The notes: generated by a model from the letters alone, not told the origin. DNA of 64,000 nucleotides from Micromonospora sp. WMMA1363 (GCF_030345795.1 NZ_JAUALB010000001.1:3836001-3900000); one strand, 5' to 3'; shown: positions 16,769 through 25,840, counted from the first letter of the stretch. Numbers and translations are program-made.

Positions 16769-16970
16769 CTAGCTGCAGTCGCCCCCGAAGCAGCGGATCC
16801 AGCCGGTCTTGGTCTTGATGTGGATCTCCTTGATGTAGCCCTGGGTGGGGATGGCCCGCAAGGCTCCCTCGCCCTTCGCGAAATTGAGCATCCTTGCGTG
16901 GTCCATATTCGGTGCCTCGACGTAGAGGATGACGCCGCGGTGCGGCGTACCTGCTGATCCGGCTCAACCA
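16769..16970 (-). pseudogene. C-terminal fragment of a toxin-like protein
   Basis: About 64 residues are open from a stop at about 16973 to TAG at 16769-16771. The protein-like part reads GVILYVEAPNMDHARMLNFA, then IPTQGYIKEIHIKTKTGWI and a C-terminal CFGGDCS. The style is that of C-terminal toxin domains of secreted polymorphic toxins, but I cannot name the family. No start codon or N-terminal delivery part is present, so it is an orphan tail. The putative immunity gene follows directly. Confidence 0.4.
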
Positions 16971-17123
16971 GATCATGCACGGCTGGGACATCTTGTGGGT
17001 GCGCCGGAGGCTTGGAGCTTGTCAGGCGGGGGTGCGATGGGCAGCCAGCGGGAGCCAGCGCGGGCGCCGTCACACCGGCCACAGACCACGGAGATCGAAC
17101 GGCCGGGGCGGACGTTACCCGGG

Positions 17124-18929
17124 CTACCGCTCGTCGAGCAGGTCGCGCAGCTCACGTAACGCTTCGCGGAGCTGGTCGGCAAACGTGTACATCATGCCGG
17201 CGACCGGGCGCGGGGTGCTGAGGTACAGGTTGAACCGGTCCGACAGCAGCACGTACGCGATCCCGATGCAGCGACTGCTGGTGGCCCCGAACCCGAAGTA
17301 GCGGATGCTGGTCGACGGCGCCGAGCTGGTGCTCAGGTAGTCGTCGCGCATCGTGAGCCACCCCGGCGTCTCGTACAGCCGGGACGACTCGGGCACGCCG
17401 AGCGCCGCCCCACGCCGTTTTTGGATCAGCTGCAGCTGCCACAGGTGCTGTTCGGGTGCCGCACCGGCCTGGCACTGCTTCGCGCGGTCGACATGCTTGT
17501 CGGCCGCGGCCCGGAACGCTGCCCGCCGCTCGTCGGGTGAAGCGGCAGGGTCCTCCGACGTGGCCACGAACCGCAGCACCTCGGGCGTGACGACGCGCAT
17601 CGCCTCGGTCCGCCCCCGCAGGTACTGGCGGGTGGCGATGGACTCGTACGTGGCGCCGATGAAGCCCTTGGCCCGCTTGTGCGCGAGCTGGTATGCCATC
17701 TGCACGAACGCGTCCGGCGACATTCGTAGCCGTTTGACCTCGTCCACCCCGAACTCGTCGAAGGGCAGGGTCACGGTGGCGGTGTCCGCGCCGTATTGGG
17801 CGAACGACCGTGCCGCGGCGACGATGTCGGCCCGCAGCGCGTCGTCGAGCACGAACGTGATCGCCTCGATCGCCGGCACCCCCTGCGCCGTCGCACCCGA
17901 CTGCGCGGCGTGTTCCTCGGGCGACGCGGCGAGCATCGTGTCGACGAAGCTGAGGACGGTGGTGCCGTCCAGCCCGCAGTGCTCGACGTTGATGCCGGCC
18001 GTGCCGTCGGCGAACACGATGAGCGACATTGCCTTGTCGAACCACCGGTTGCCGCTGTCGCCGTGCAGCAACTGGTCGCAGGCCGCCAGGTCGTCGGCCG
18101 GCGTCCGGTCCTCTAGGCACACGCAGAACAGTGCCGTCTCGACGGTGTCCAGAGCCGCGGCGTTGCCGGGATCCAAGGCCATCAGACGGTCCCTGGCCGC
18201 CGCCCACTCGGTCCGGGCCATCGTGGTGAGGTGACCAGCCGCGGTGGCCGTCGCGCCCCGTGCGACACCGGCCTTCTCCACCTCACGCAGGCCGGCCGCC
18301 AGGTTGTCGAGGGAGTACGGGCGCCCGTTTGGACCGACCACGTCCATCCGGAACGCGTTGCCGCGCTGGAACACCACGATGTGCCGCGCCGTCGACGGAC
18401 CTGGCATCTCGTCGCTGTACGGCGCTCGAACGGTGTCCTGCATTGGTCCCGGGATGCGGGTGGTCGAGAACAGGAACTTGTTCTGCTCCATCGACAACGG
18501 CTGCCCGCGCGTCACGATCGGCGGGATGCGCTCGTCGTCGAGCTGGGTCTTGTAGTTCACGGCGGCAGCGATGAGCCTCGCCGCGCGCTCCACCTGCGGC
18601 TCGGCGAACCCGCGCAACGGCGTGTCGCGGAACAGGAAGACAAAGTTCGCGTTCAGCGCGATCCGGTCCCGGCGACCGAGATAGCGCGCCGGCCAGAACG
18701 TGTCCAACCAGCTGTGTGTGGCTGGATCCGCGTTGTACCGAACCAGATCGGCGTGCAGTTTCGGCCCCGGACCGTCGGCGCGACCGAACTCCTGCACCGC
18801 GGCCTTGGTGTCGGCGAACTCTTCCTCCGTCAGCAGCGGCGCAGACCACTCGAGGAACCGGGCGCAGGTGTCCTCCAGCGCGGGCAACGGCACCCGCGGC
18901 AGCGTGTCCTCGTTGTGGAACGTGCTCAC
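17124..18929 (-). CDS. choline/carnitine O-acyltransferase family protein
   Basis: 601 residues, the usual length of carnitine acyltransferases. Family landmarks: PRVPLPALEDTCARFLEW at the N-terminus, the Asn/His region around INVEHCGLDG with the catalytic His followed by Gly, and the C-terminal STSxxP-type motif (YLSTSSAP, then a GFGATSSRCIGIAY stretch) that binds CoA and the carnitine carboxylate. These enzymes reversibly transfer acyl groups between CoA and an alcohol such as carnitine or choline. Start GTG 18929 is chosen because AGGAGA lies about 6 bases before it; an ATG at 18956 lacks a ribosome site. It lies downstream of a broken 2OG-oxygenase gene on the same strand; the pair may have made a hydroxylated, acylated amino acid product, which is inference. 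Confidence 0.85.
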   Translation of the reverse strand: MSTFHNEDTLPRVPLPALEDTCARFLEWSAPLLTEEEFADTKAAVQEFGRADGPGPKLHADLVRYNADPATHSWLDTFWPARYLGRRDRIALNANFVFLFRDTPLRGFAEPQVERAARLIAAAVNYKTQLDDERIPPIVTRGQPLSMEQNKFLFSTTRIPGPMQDTVRAPYSDEMPGPSTARHIVVFQRGNAFRMDVVGPNGRPYSLDNLAAGLREVEKAGVARGATATAAGHLTTMARTEWAAARDRLMALDPGNAAALDTVETALFCVCLEDRTPADDLAACDQLLHGDSGNRWFDKAMSLIVFADGTAGINVEHCGLDGTTVLSFVDTMLAASPEEHAAQSGATAQGVPAIEAITFVLDDALRADIVAAARSFAQYGADTATVTLPFDEFGVDEVKRLRMSPDAFVQMAYQLAHKRAKGFIGATYESIATRQYLRGRTEAMRVVTPEVLRFVATSEDPAASPDERRAAFRAAADKHVDRAKQCQAGAAPEQHLWQLQLIQKRRGAALGVPESSRLYETPGWLTMRDDYLSTSSAPSTSIRYFGFGATSSRCIGIAYVLLSDRFNLYLSTPRPVAGMMYTFADQLREALRELRDLLDER

Positions 18930-19313
18930 GTGGTCTCCTGGAAACTCGCTGCTCATCGGGCGGCCTTCCGGGTCAGTGACTGGTCCACGTCAGGTCAAGG
19001 GGTCGGGAGCGCCGATGGGCCGGGAAACACAGCGCTGAGCGTACGCCGTCGGTCTCCAGACCGTCCGGATCAACGCCGGCGGCGGACGTCGTCTTCAGCA
19101 CCTGCCACTGTTCCCGGTCGGCCGCGAAACGGCGCTGCCGGAACAGCCCGGTCCACCCGCACCGTGTCGCATCCGAGGGCCGCGAGGGCTGTCGGTGATC
19201 GGTGCGAACGGGAACATCCACAGCGGGAAGTCCGCCGTCCACGGCAACCCGTCGGAATTCAATGGTCGAGCTCACGCAGGGTGGTGAGATAGGCGCGGGG
19301 ATCGTATTGCGTG

Positions 19314-20971
19314 GGGTGCGGCTCTGGTGAGGTGCGGCGACACGCTGTGTGGCCTGGGGATGTGTTACTGGTTGTGATGGTGAAAGGGATCCTCCCGCTA
19401 TGTTCGTCGGTTGCGAGACACGAACATCAGCAAAGAGGGAGCCCGGTGCAAGAGTACGCATCCGAGACGGCGGACGATGCTTTCGCCGGCTCATCCGTGC
19501 GGTTCGGCGCGATGGTGGACTTCCTGTCCGGTGAGCATGCGGCGGGGATGACTCACGCCGAACTGGAGGAGCGGCTGCATACCGATGGCATGCGGTTGCT
19601 GTGTCAGTTGTTGCAGGACAGTCTGGATCTTCGTGCCAGTCGGGAGGAACGGCTCGACGAGGTGACCGACGCCGATAGCCATCTGCGGGGGTGGGCCGAG
19701 CGGGGGCGGCAGCGGACGCTGGCCACCCGGTTCGGTGAGGTGGTGGTGACGCGTATCGCCTACCGGGCGCGGGCGCGGGCCGATCTGAACCCGGCGGACG
19801 CGGTGTTGAACCTGCCCGTGGAGAAGCACTCGCATGGACTGCGCCGGTTGGCCGCGGCCGAGGCGGCCCGCGGCTCGTTCACCGACGCGGCGGCCGCGAT
19901 TGAGCGGGCCACCACGGTGCGTATCGGGAAACGGCAGGTCGAGGCGTTGGCCGCCGCAGCGGCGATAGATGTGGATGCCTTCTACACCGCCCACGCCCCG
20001 GACTGGTCGGCCGATGATGATGTGCTGGCGTTGTCCTTCGACGCCAAAGGGGTGGTGATGCGCCCCGACGGGCTCCGCGCGGGCACCGCCAAGGCCGCGG
20101 TCAGCCAGAAACTGGCCGGCCGCCGGTCCAAGGGCGAGAAACGCAACCGCAAGCGGATGTGCGAGGTCGCCGCGGTCTTCGACGTGACCGGCAAGCCGCG
20201 CACCATCGCCGACATCCTGCCCGAGGACCCCGAAGCGGCCCAAACTGCTACCCCGGCGCCGGTCACCTCCGGCAAGTGGCTGCACGCCAGCGTGACCGAC
20301 GACGCCGCGGCGGTGATCGCCGCCGGGTTCGCCGAGGCCGACCGCCGCGACCCCGACCACGCTCGGACCTGGATCGCCCTGGTCGACGGCAACACCCACC
20401 AGATCGACCGGATCCACGCCGAGGCCAAAACCCGCAAGATCACCTTGCCGGTTGTTGTGGACTTCATCCACGTCATCGAGTACCTCTGGAAGGCCACCTG
20501 GTGTTTCCACCCGGAGGGCGACCCGAACGCCGAACGGTGGGTCCGCGCCCAGGCCCGGCAGGTGTTGGCCGGACGGGCCGGCATAGTCGCCGCAGCCATC
20601 CGACGCAAGGCCACCTACCACGGCCTGGACCCCGGCAAACGCAAACCCGCCGATGTCGCCGCCGCCTACCTGCTGGCCAAAAAACCGTACCTGGACTACC
20701 CGACCGCGCTGGCCAACGGGTGGCCGATCGCCACCGGGGTGATCGAAGGCGCCTGCCGCCACCTGGTCAAAGATCGTATGGACGTCACCGGCGCTCGCTG
20801 GGGCCTCGACGGCGCCGAAGCAATCCTCAAACTCCGCACCCTGATCAGCAACGGCGACTTCGACCAGTACTGGACCTGGCACCTGGCCCAGGAACAACAA
20901 CGCATCCACAACAGCCGCTACCTCGGCGGTGCCATCCCACAATAGACGATCACCTCAGAGGAGCCGCACCC
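19314..20971 (+). mobile_element. ISKra4-family insertion sequence, 1658 bp
   Basis: Ends are imperfect inverted repeats (GGGTGCGGCTCTGGTGAGGTG at left; GGGTGCGGCTCCTCTGAGGTG as reverse complement of right). A perfect 9-bp direct repeat, TATTGCGTG, flanks it at 19305-19313 and 20972-20980, as expected for ISKra4 elements. It holds one transposase gene. Intact ends, gene and duplication point to a recent insertion. Confidence 0.92.
19446..20945 (+). CDS. ISKra4-family transposase
   Basis: 499 residues from GTG 19446, with GGGAG about 5 bases before it. Recognised by the N-terminal helical region (LDLRASREERLDEVTDADS), the RTLATRFGEVVVTRIAYRA beta segment and the DDE-type core including LSFDAKGVVMRPDGL, VVDFIHVIEYLWKA and TGVIEGACRHLVKDRM (Asp, Asp and Glu of the catalytic triad probably in these segments). 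It moves the surrounding element by cut or copy. The frame is intact. Confidence 0.9.
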   Translation: MQEYASETADDAFAGSSVRFGAMVDFLSGEHAAGMTHAELEERLHTDGMRLLCQLLQDSLDLRASREERLDEVTDADSHLRGWAERGRQRTLATRFGEVVVTRIAYRARARADLNPADAVLNLPVEKHSHGLRRLAAAEAARGSFTDAAAAIERATTVRIGKRQVEALAAAAAIDVDAFYTAHAPDWSADDDVLALSFDAKGVVMRPDGLRAGTAKAAVSQKLAGRRSKGEKRNRKRMCEVAAVFDVTGKPRTIADILPEDPEAAQTATPAPVTSGKWLHASVTDDAAAVIAAGFAEADRRDPDHARTWIALVDGNTHQIDRIHAEAKTRKITLPVVVDFIHVIEYLWKATWCFHPEGDPNAERWVRAQARQVLAGRAGIVAAAIRRKATYHGLDPGKRKPADVAAAYLLAKKPYLDYPTALANGWPIATGVIEGACRHLVKDRMDVTGARWGLDGAEAILKLRTLISNGDFDQYWTWHLAQEQQRIHNSRYLGGAIPQ

Positions 20972-21766
20972 TATTGCGTGTGGCTGCCGCCGAGCGAACT
21001 TTTCCAGTCCGGTCGAAACGCACGGGGCGACTCCTCGCGATTACTAATCCAGCAACTGGTCGACTCGCACGGCATTGCGCTCGGCGTCGCGGTGCGCGGG
21101 CAGGACCCGGCCGAACAGCTGCCGCGTACGGGCGGCGCTGCCCGTCACGCCGGGGCGTTCGGAGTAGGCGAAGATCGCCGAGTGCCGGGCGGTGGAACCG
21201 CGCACCGCGCTCACCCGGTGCAGCGCGTACCGGCCTTTGAACAGCTGGAGGTCACCAGGGCGCAGGGCCAGGGCCCGCACCGGTGAGCGGTCGGCGCCGG
21301 TGAGCACCGAACGGACGGCGCCGAAGTTCTCCGCGCCCGCCGAACGGATGTTCGGGCAGTACTCGAAGACGCCGCCCTCCTCCGGTTCCTGGGTCAGCAT
21401 GCTGACGGTGAACTCGTTGGTGTCGAAGTGCCACGGGTGCTCCATGCCGGGCTGCACGACGTTGAGCACCAGGCCGGACAGCGGGTCGGCGAGCTCGTGC
21501 AGGTCCGGGAGTTCGAAGCAAGCGGCGACGAAGCGCACGAACGACGGGTCGATGTAGAGCCGGTGGATGACACTGTCGGTGGGGATCCGGTCGCGCGGGA
21601 CGAACGCGTTGCCGCGATGCATGACGATGCGGCCTGGGTGCTCGGCCGGCAGGTCGTCGATCTCGATGTTGTAGACGTTGGTTTCCTCAACGTCGTAGTA
21701 CGCCAGTGGGGCAACCCCGACGCCCTCCCGCCGCAGCGCCTCCCGTCTGCTCGGCACAATGAGCTG

Positions 21767-22746
21767 ATCTCAGCGACGCGAATGTGTTGATTGGTACGAC
21801 ACGGGCGAACCGGGTCACGCCGGACGGTGCTGGAAGTGGGCGTGGAGCCATCGATAGACAGGTCTTTGCGACAAGATCCACGTCTTCGAGAGGGCTCCAC
21901 GTGATTGCCTATCGTGCCATGGTCGACGTCCCCAGGGAACTCGTGCAGTACCTCGGCCGGCTGCTTGCCGCGCAACGCCGAGCCAAGGGGACACGGCGCG
22001 ACACCCGCGCGTTGACCTGCTTCTACCAGGCACTCCTGGTGCTCGTCTGGTTCCGCAAAGGCGAGGACGCGACCCTGCTGGGCGCCGGGTTCGGCATCTC
22101 CCGGGCCACTGCGTACCGGTATATGGCCGAGGGTGTCGCAGTGTTGGCCGCGCAGGCCCAGGATCTACACACAGCCCTGCGCCGGGTCGCCGACGACGGC
22201 TGGTCGTACGTGATCCTGGACGGAAAGCTGTTCGACTGCGACCGGGTGGCCGAGACCACCCTCAGCGTCAAGGGCGACACGATCGACGCCTGGTATTCCG
22301 GCAAGCATCGTGACTTCGGCGGAAACGTTCAAGCGGTCATGCGCCCGGACGGCCTGCCGGTGTGGACCTCCGCGGCGATGCCGGGGCATCTGCACGATCT
22401 GACCTGCGCCCAACAGCAGGGCATCACGGCTGCCCTGAACTGGGCCGCCTCCGAACTCGACCTGCCTACCCTGGCCGACTCCGGTTACGAAGGCGCAGGT
22501 CAAGGCGTCAAAGTCCCGGTCAAGCAGCCCACCGACGGGCAGCGGCTCGCTCCCGACAACCGCGCCTACAACCGGCTGCTACGCGGACTGCGCTGGCAGG
22601 GCGAACGCGGCTTCGCGATCCTGGTCGGACGCTGGAAAACCCTCCGGCATACCACCGCCAGCCCACACCGGATCAGCGACATCCTCGCCGCCGCACTCCA
22701 CCTGACCCATTTCGAGTACAAGTACCTACCGCAAAGTCGCTGAGAT
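21767..22746 (+). mobile_element. IS5-family insertion sequence, about 980 bp
   Basis: Bounded by an 11-bp perfect inverted repeat, ATCTCAGCGAC (21767-21777) and GTCGCTGAGAT (22736-22746). One DDE transposase gene lies inside on the plus strand. I see no clear target duplication, and the interrupted oxygenase frame is restored with no duplicated base, so true ends may differ by a base or two. The inserted gene reads against the oxygenase. Confidence 0.85.
21901..22743 (+). CDS. IS5-family transposase (HTH plus DDE_Tnp_4)
   Basis: 280 residues from GTG 21901. N-terminal helix-turn-helix region (LLGAGFGISRATAYRYMAEGV), then the catalytic core: VILDGKLFDCDRV, GKHRDFGGNVQAVMRPDGLPVW and LADSGYEGAGQGVKVPVKQP, typical of DUF4096-DDE transposases of the IS5 family in actinobacteria. 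Ends within the right inverted repeat. The frame is intact. Confidence 0.9.
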   Translation: MIAYRAMVDVPRELVQYLGRLLAAQRRAKGTRRDTRALTCFYQALLVLVWFRKGEDATLLGAGFGISRATAYRYMAEGVAVLAAQAQDLHTALRRVADDGWSYVILDGKLFDCDRVAETTLSVKGDTIDAWYSGKHRDFGGNVQAVMRPDGLPVWTSAAMPGHLHDLTCAQQQGITAALNWAASELDLPTLADSGYEGAGQGVKVPVKQPTDGQRLAPDNRAYNRLLRGLRWQGERGFAILVGRWKTLRHTTASPHRISDILAAALHLTHFEYKYLPQSR

Positions 22747-22911
22747 TACTTCAATGAACTCCGCCAGCACGCTGCATCCGAGTTCGCGCAGTTCGGTGCG
22801 CGTTCGGGAAACGATGCGCTCCCATGCGTCGCTTCCCGGGTCGGCCAGTGGATAGCGCGCGGTGTCCACGATGTCCATTTGGACGGATCCCTTCTTCAAT
22901 GGTGGCGACAT

Positions 22912-23443
22912 GAAGAATCGTGGAATCCTAACAAGATTGACCCGCGGCTAGCTCGATGATGGTTACGTTCTTCACAGCGCCGCGGCCCGCTGGACCAGCC
23001 CGGCTACCGGTAGTCCGCCCCGGGACCGGCCCCGTCAGCAGGTCAACGTGGGCTCACCTCCACAACTGACGTGTCATCGATGGTCGATGTCTTGGAGCAA
23101 CATGTTCCAGACATGTGCTACCTTCCCGCCGGCGCGCTCTGGGAGCTGCTTCCAATGGGGGTCCGCGAGCCCCGAGGGGCCCGCGAGTACCGCTGCGTCG
23201 CCGTCAACGCTGCATCGCCATCAACGTGGGCTCCAGGCCCGCGGTCGTGGTGAGCGACCACGCCCGGCAGACGAGGGCCAACCACCCGGCCATCTACCCG
23301 CACGCGGCGTCAACAGACGTGACCGGGCCTGGAACCAGATCCAGGCCACCATCCCGTACCAGGTCCCGGCCGGCCCCACCGTGATCGACGGCATCACCCG
23401 CGGCCCGCATCAGAGCTTCGGGCGAACTCGAACGGCTACCTGC
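22912..23443 (+). other. non-coding or decayed region
   Basis: No convincing gene. A plus-strand stretch near 23079-23240 reads MVDVLEQHVPDMCYLPAGAL and WELLPMGVREPRGAREYRC and then falters; it may be the start of a lost gene. An inverted repeat-like GAGCAACATGTTCCAGACATG (a near-palindrome around ACATGTTCCAGACATGT) lies at about 23095-23118 and might be a regulatory site. Confidence 0.3.
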
Positions 23444-24229
23444 TCAGCGCCCCAGGTCGCGATATCGCCGCACCGCCAACGGCAGGAAGATCGCAGTTAG
23501 TACCGCTGGCCAGACGAGCGCGAGGAGCACCGAGTGCCCCACGGCCCAGCCGTCGGCATTCCAGGTCGGGTTGCCGAACAGCTCCCGGATTGCCGTGGCG
23601 GTGGCGGACAGCGGGTTCCACGTGCTGATGGCGCCGAGCCAGCCCGGCATCGTGTCCGGCGATACGAACGCGCTGGATAGGAATCCGACCGGCCACACCA
23701 GGACCTGGACTGCGACGGCCGACTCCGGGGTCTTCAACAGCAACCCGAGGTAGATGCCAACCCAGGTGAAGGCGATCCGCAGCCAGAGCAGCAGACCGAG
23801 GCCCGCCAGCGTGAGCGGTAGGCCGCGGTGAGTTGTCCAGCCCACCAGGAGCCCGGTCATGATCATCACAGCGAGACCGGCCGTGGCGTTGAGCAGGTCG
23901 GCCGCACTGCGCCCGGCGAGGATGGCTGGGGTTGTGACCGGCATGGCCCTGATCCGTTCCGTGACGCCCTTCGCGGTATCGGTCGTGACGGCCACGACCA
24001 TGCCCTCCAGCCCGAAAAGCATGGTCATCGCGAGCGTGCCGGGGATGAAGAAGTCCATGTAGTGCCCGTCCGGTACGGCCATGGCGCCGCCGAAGAGGTA
24101 ACCGAACATGAGGACGACGAGGACCGGGAACAGCAGCCCGAGGGCGATCGAGACCGGTCGGCGTCGCCAGTGCCGCAGGATGCGTCCGGTCAGGGTGGCG
24201 GCGTCGCGTGCCGTCGACAAGGTGGTCAT
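23444..24229 (-). CDS. ABC-2 type transporter permease (DrrB-like)
   Basis: 261 residues with six predicted membrane segments, starting with LGLLFPVLVVLMFGYLFGGAMA. The ABC-2 hallmark follows segment five: LVWPVGFLSSAFVSPDTMPGWL, then NPLSATATAIRELFG. Such permeases pair with a separate ATPase to export drugs or lipids, as in daunorubicin resistance DrrAB. Its ATG overlaps the stop of the ATPase gene, so the two are one operon, controlled by the divergent TetR gene. Confidence 0.9.
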   Translation of the reverse strand: MTTLSTARDAATLTGRILRHWRRRPVSIALGLLFPVLVVLMFGYLFGGAMAVPDGHYMDFFIPGTLAMTMLFGLEGMVVAVTTDTAKGVTERIRAMPVTTPAILAGRSAADLLNATAGLAVMIMTGLLVGWTTHRGLPLTLAGLGLLLWLRIAFTWVGIYLGLLLKTPESAVAVQVLVWPVGFLSSAFVSPDTMPGWLGAISTWNPLSATATAIRELFGNPTWNADGWAVGHSVLLALVWPAVLTAIFLPLAVRRYRDLGR

Positions 24230-24987
24230 GACGTGCGCTCCGGCGTCTGGGTGAGGTGAAGGAAGACCTCGTCGAGGGTTGGCTTGCGGGTGACGGTTTC
24301 GACCCGATCGGGTCCAACTTTGGCTTTCAGCTCGTCTGGCGTTCCGTCGGCTACGACGCGGCCGGCGTCGATGACGGCGATCTGGTCGGCCAGTTGGTCT
24401 GCCTCCTCCAGGTACTGGGTTGTCAGCAGAACGGTGGTCCCGGCACCGACGATGGACGTGATGGTTGCCCAGACCTCGATGCGGGCGCGGGGATCCAGGC
24501 CGGTGGTCGGTTCGTCGAGGAACAGCACCGGCGGGGAGAGGATGAGGCTGGTAGCCAGGTCCAGGCGTCGACGCATGCCACCGGAGTACCCCGAGACCGA
24601 CTGGTCGGCGGCAGCGGTCAGGTCGAACTGCTCAAGGAGTTCGGCGGCCCGCTCGCGGGCTGTGCCCGTGGGCAGGTGATACAGCTTGCCGAACAGCACC
24701 AGGTTTTCTCGGCCACTGAGGATCTCGTCCACGGAGGCGTTCTGGCCGACCAGGCCGATCCGGTAGCGCACGGACGCGGGATCGGTCAGGACGTCGCGGC
24801 CAGCCACGCTGATCCGGCCGCGGTCCGGATGCAGCAGGGTCGTCAGGACCCGTACCGCCGTGGTCTTTCCGGCGCCGTTCGGCCCGAGTAGCCCGCAGAT
24901 GGTGCCGGCCCGAACGGTGAGGCTGAACCCGTCGAGAGCTGCCTTGTCTCCGTAGTGCTTGTGTACATCTTCGGCTCGGATGGCCAT
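24226..24987 (-). CDS. ABC transporter ATP-binding protein (DrrA-like)
   Basis: 253 residues from ATG 24987 (an in-frame ATG at 25002 lies inside the operator). Walker A GLLGPNGAGKTT, Q-loop GLVGQNASVDEIL, signature YSGGMRRRLDL, Walker B LFLDEPTTGLD and the switch region LLTTQYLEEAD are all present, in the style of DrrA-type drug-export ATPases. The C-terminal extension (VETVTRKPTLDEVFLHLT) is also typical. It energises the neighbouring ABC-2 permease. Confidence 0.92.
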   Translation of the reverse strand: MAIRAEDVHKHYGDKAALDGFSLTVRAGTICGLLGPNGAGKTTAVRVLTTLLHPDRGRISVAGRDVLTDPASVRYRIGLVGQNASVDEILSGRENLVLFGKLYHLPTGTARERAAELLEQFDLTAAADQSVSGYSGGMRRRLDLATSLILSPPVLFLDEPTTGLDPRARIEVWATITSIVGAGTTVLLTTQYLEEADQLADQIAVIDAGRVVADGTPDELKAKVGPDRVETVTRKPTLDEVFLHLTQTPERTS

Positions 24988-24989
24988 AT

Positions 24990-25040
24990 CTTCGTACGCC
25001 ATACGAAGAAGCGTAGCACAAATTCCGTACGGCGTACGAC
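24990..25040. promoter_or_regulatory. TetR-type operator palindromes in divergent promoter
   Basis: CTTCGTACGCCATACGAAG (24990-25008) has perfect 7-bp arms CTTCGTA / TACGAAG, and a second related palindrome with CGTAC / GTACG arms lies at about 25024-25038, followed by a half site CTTCGTA at 25046-25052. They lie between the divergently transcribed exporter operon and the TetR gene; the first overlaps the exporter start. Binding by the adjacent TetR protein would repress both, which is inference. Confidence 0.75.
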
Positions 25041-25051
25041 ACAGGCTTCGT

Positions 25052-25840
25052 ATGATGGTGGTCATGGAGATCAGCGGCAGTGACGATCCGGCGCGGACGG
25101 TCGAGATGCTGTGGGGCACCCGGCAACTCCCGCGGCGGGGGCCCAGGCACGCGCTGACCAGCGCGCAGGTGATTGCCGCCGCGGTGGAGATCGCCGACGG
25201 GGACCAGGACCTCGCCACACTGTCGATGCGCCGGGTCGCGGAGTCACTCGGCGTGGGCACGATGTCGCTGTATACGTATGTCACTTCGCGAGAGGAACTC
25301 GTCCAAGGCATGCTCGACGCTGTATACGGGGAAGCGGTCCGCGAACTGGGCGACCGGGGAGACCAGCCCTGGGCGGACGCGCTACGTCGGGTCGCGCACG
25401 TCAACTGGGACCTGAGTATGCGTCACCCGTGGGTCCTGCAGGTATTCACCGGCCGCCCACCGCTGGGACCGAACACGATAGCCAAATACGAGCGGGAGCT
25501 GGCTGCAGTCGACGGGATAGGCCTGACCGACATCGAAATGGACGCGGTCGTCACGCTCGTGCAGACCCACGTCGAGGGAATCGCCCGCCGCAGAATCGAG
25601 GCGGAGCGGGCTGTGCGGCGCACTGGCATCACCGACCAGCAATGGTGGGAAAGGGTCCAGCCAACCATGGCGGAAGTCTTCACCCCGGCCGACTTCCCGA
25701 TCGCGGCGCGCGTCGGCCAGGCCGCCGGCGAGGCACACCAGGCGGCCCACAGCCCTGAGCACGCGTACGCCTTCGGCCTGGACCGGCTCATCCAGGGAAT
25801 TGCCGAGCTGGTCAACGACGAGGATCGCCCGAGAGCCTGA
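25052..25840 (+). CDS. TetR-family repressor (TetR_C-type) of the drug exporter
   Basis: 262 residues from ATG 25052; ATG 25064 is an alternative, and neither has a clear ribosome site, so the transcript may be leaderless. The DNA-binding domain is LTSAQVIAAAVEIADGD, then LSMRRVAESLGVGTMSLYTYVTSREEL with the usual helix-turn-helix. The C-terminal ligand domain is of the TetR class C type (RHPWVLQVFTGRPPLGPN). Divergent from the ABC exporter operon with shared palindromes, so it most likely senses the exported drug. Confidence 0.88.
   Translation: MMVVMEISGSDDPARTVEMLWGTRQLPRRGPRHALTSAQVIAAAVEIADGDQDLATLSMRRVAESLGVGTMSLYTYVTSREELVQGMLDAVYGEAVRELGDRGDQPWADALRRVAHVNWDLSMRHPWVLQVFTGRPPLGPNTIAKYERELAAVDGIGLTDIEMDAVVTLVQTHVEGIARRRIEAERAVRRTGITDQQWWERVQPTMAEVFTPADFPIAARVGQAAGEAHQAAHSPEHAYAFGLDRLIQGIAELVNDEDRPRA

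Larger units (their letters stand above)
18973..21023 (-). pseudogene. small ORF interrupted by the ISKra4 element (uncertain gene)
   Basis: If the IS (19314-20971) and one copy of its 9-bp duplication are removed, a frame of 128 codons is restored, from GTG 21023 (CGAGGAG about 8 bases upstream) to a TGA at 18973-18975, between the oxygenase gene and the acyltransferase gene and on the same strand. The product (start VRFDRTGKVRSAAATRNT) is Arg-rich and matches no family I know. A competing frame ending SHTQYDPRAYLTTLRELDH also crosses the insertion site. Which, if either, was coding is unclear. Confidence 0.3.
21044..22878 (-). pseudogene. 2OG-Fe(II) oxygenase (BesD/lysine-hydroxylase-like) split by an IS5-type element
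   Basis: The 5' part (22878 to 22747) encodes the first 44 residues beginning MDIVDTARYPLADPGSDAW; the 3' part (21766 to 21044) encodes the other 240. Taking out 21767-22746 rejoins the frame exactly (EFIEV then QLIVPSRREAL). The facial triad is HFD in HPWHFDTNEFTVSML plus His in LHRVSAVRG, with the 2OG-binding Arg in ARHSAIFAYSERPG. Because Asp is present, hydroxylation rather than halogenation is expected. The family includes free amino acid hydroxylases/halogenases. Now disrupted near the N-terminus; an ATG at 22911 is an alternative start, and a GTG at 21757 could give a truncated product. Confidence 0.82.

Noticed and set aside
23048..23500. Plus-strand frame after the oxygenase gene, with a protein-like first 40 residues
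   Set aside because: No family, early loss of coding character, and it runs into the convergent permease gene; kept only as a note in the gap entry.
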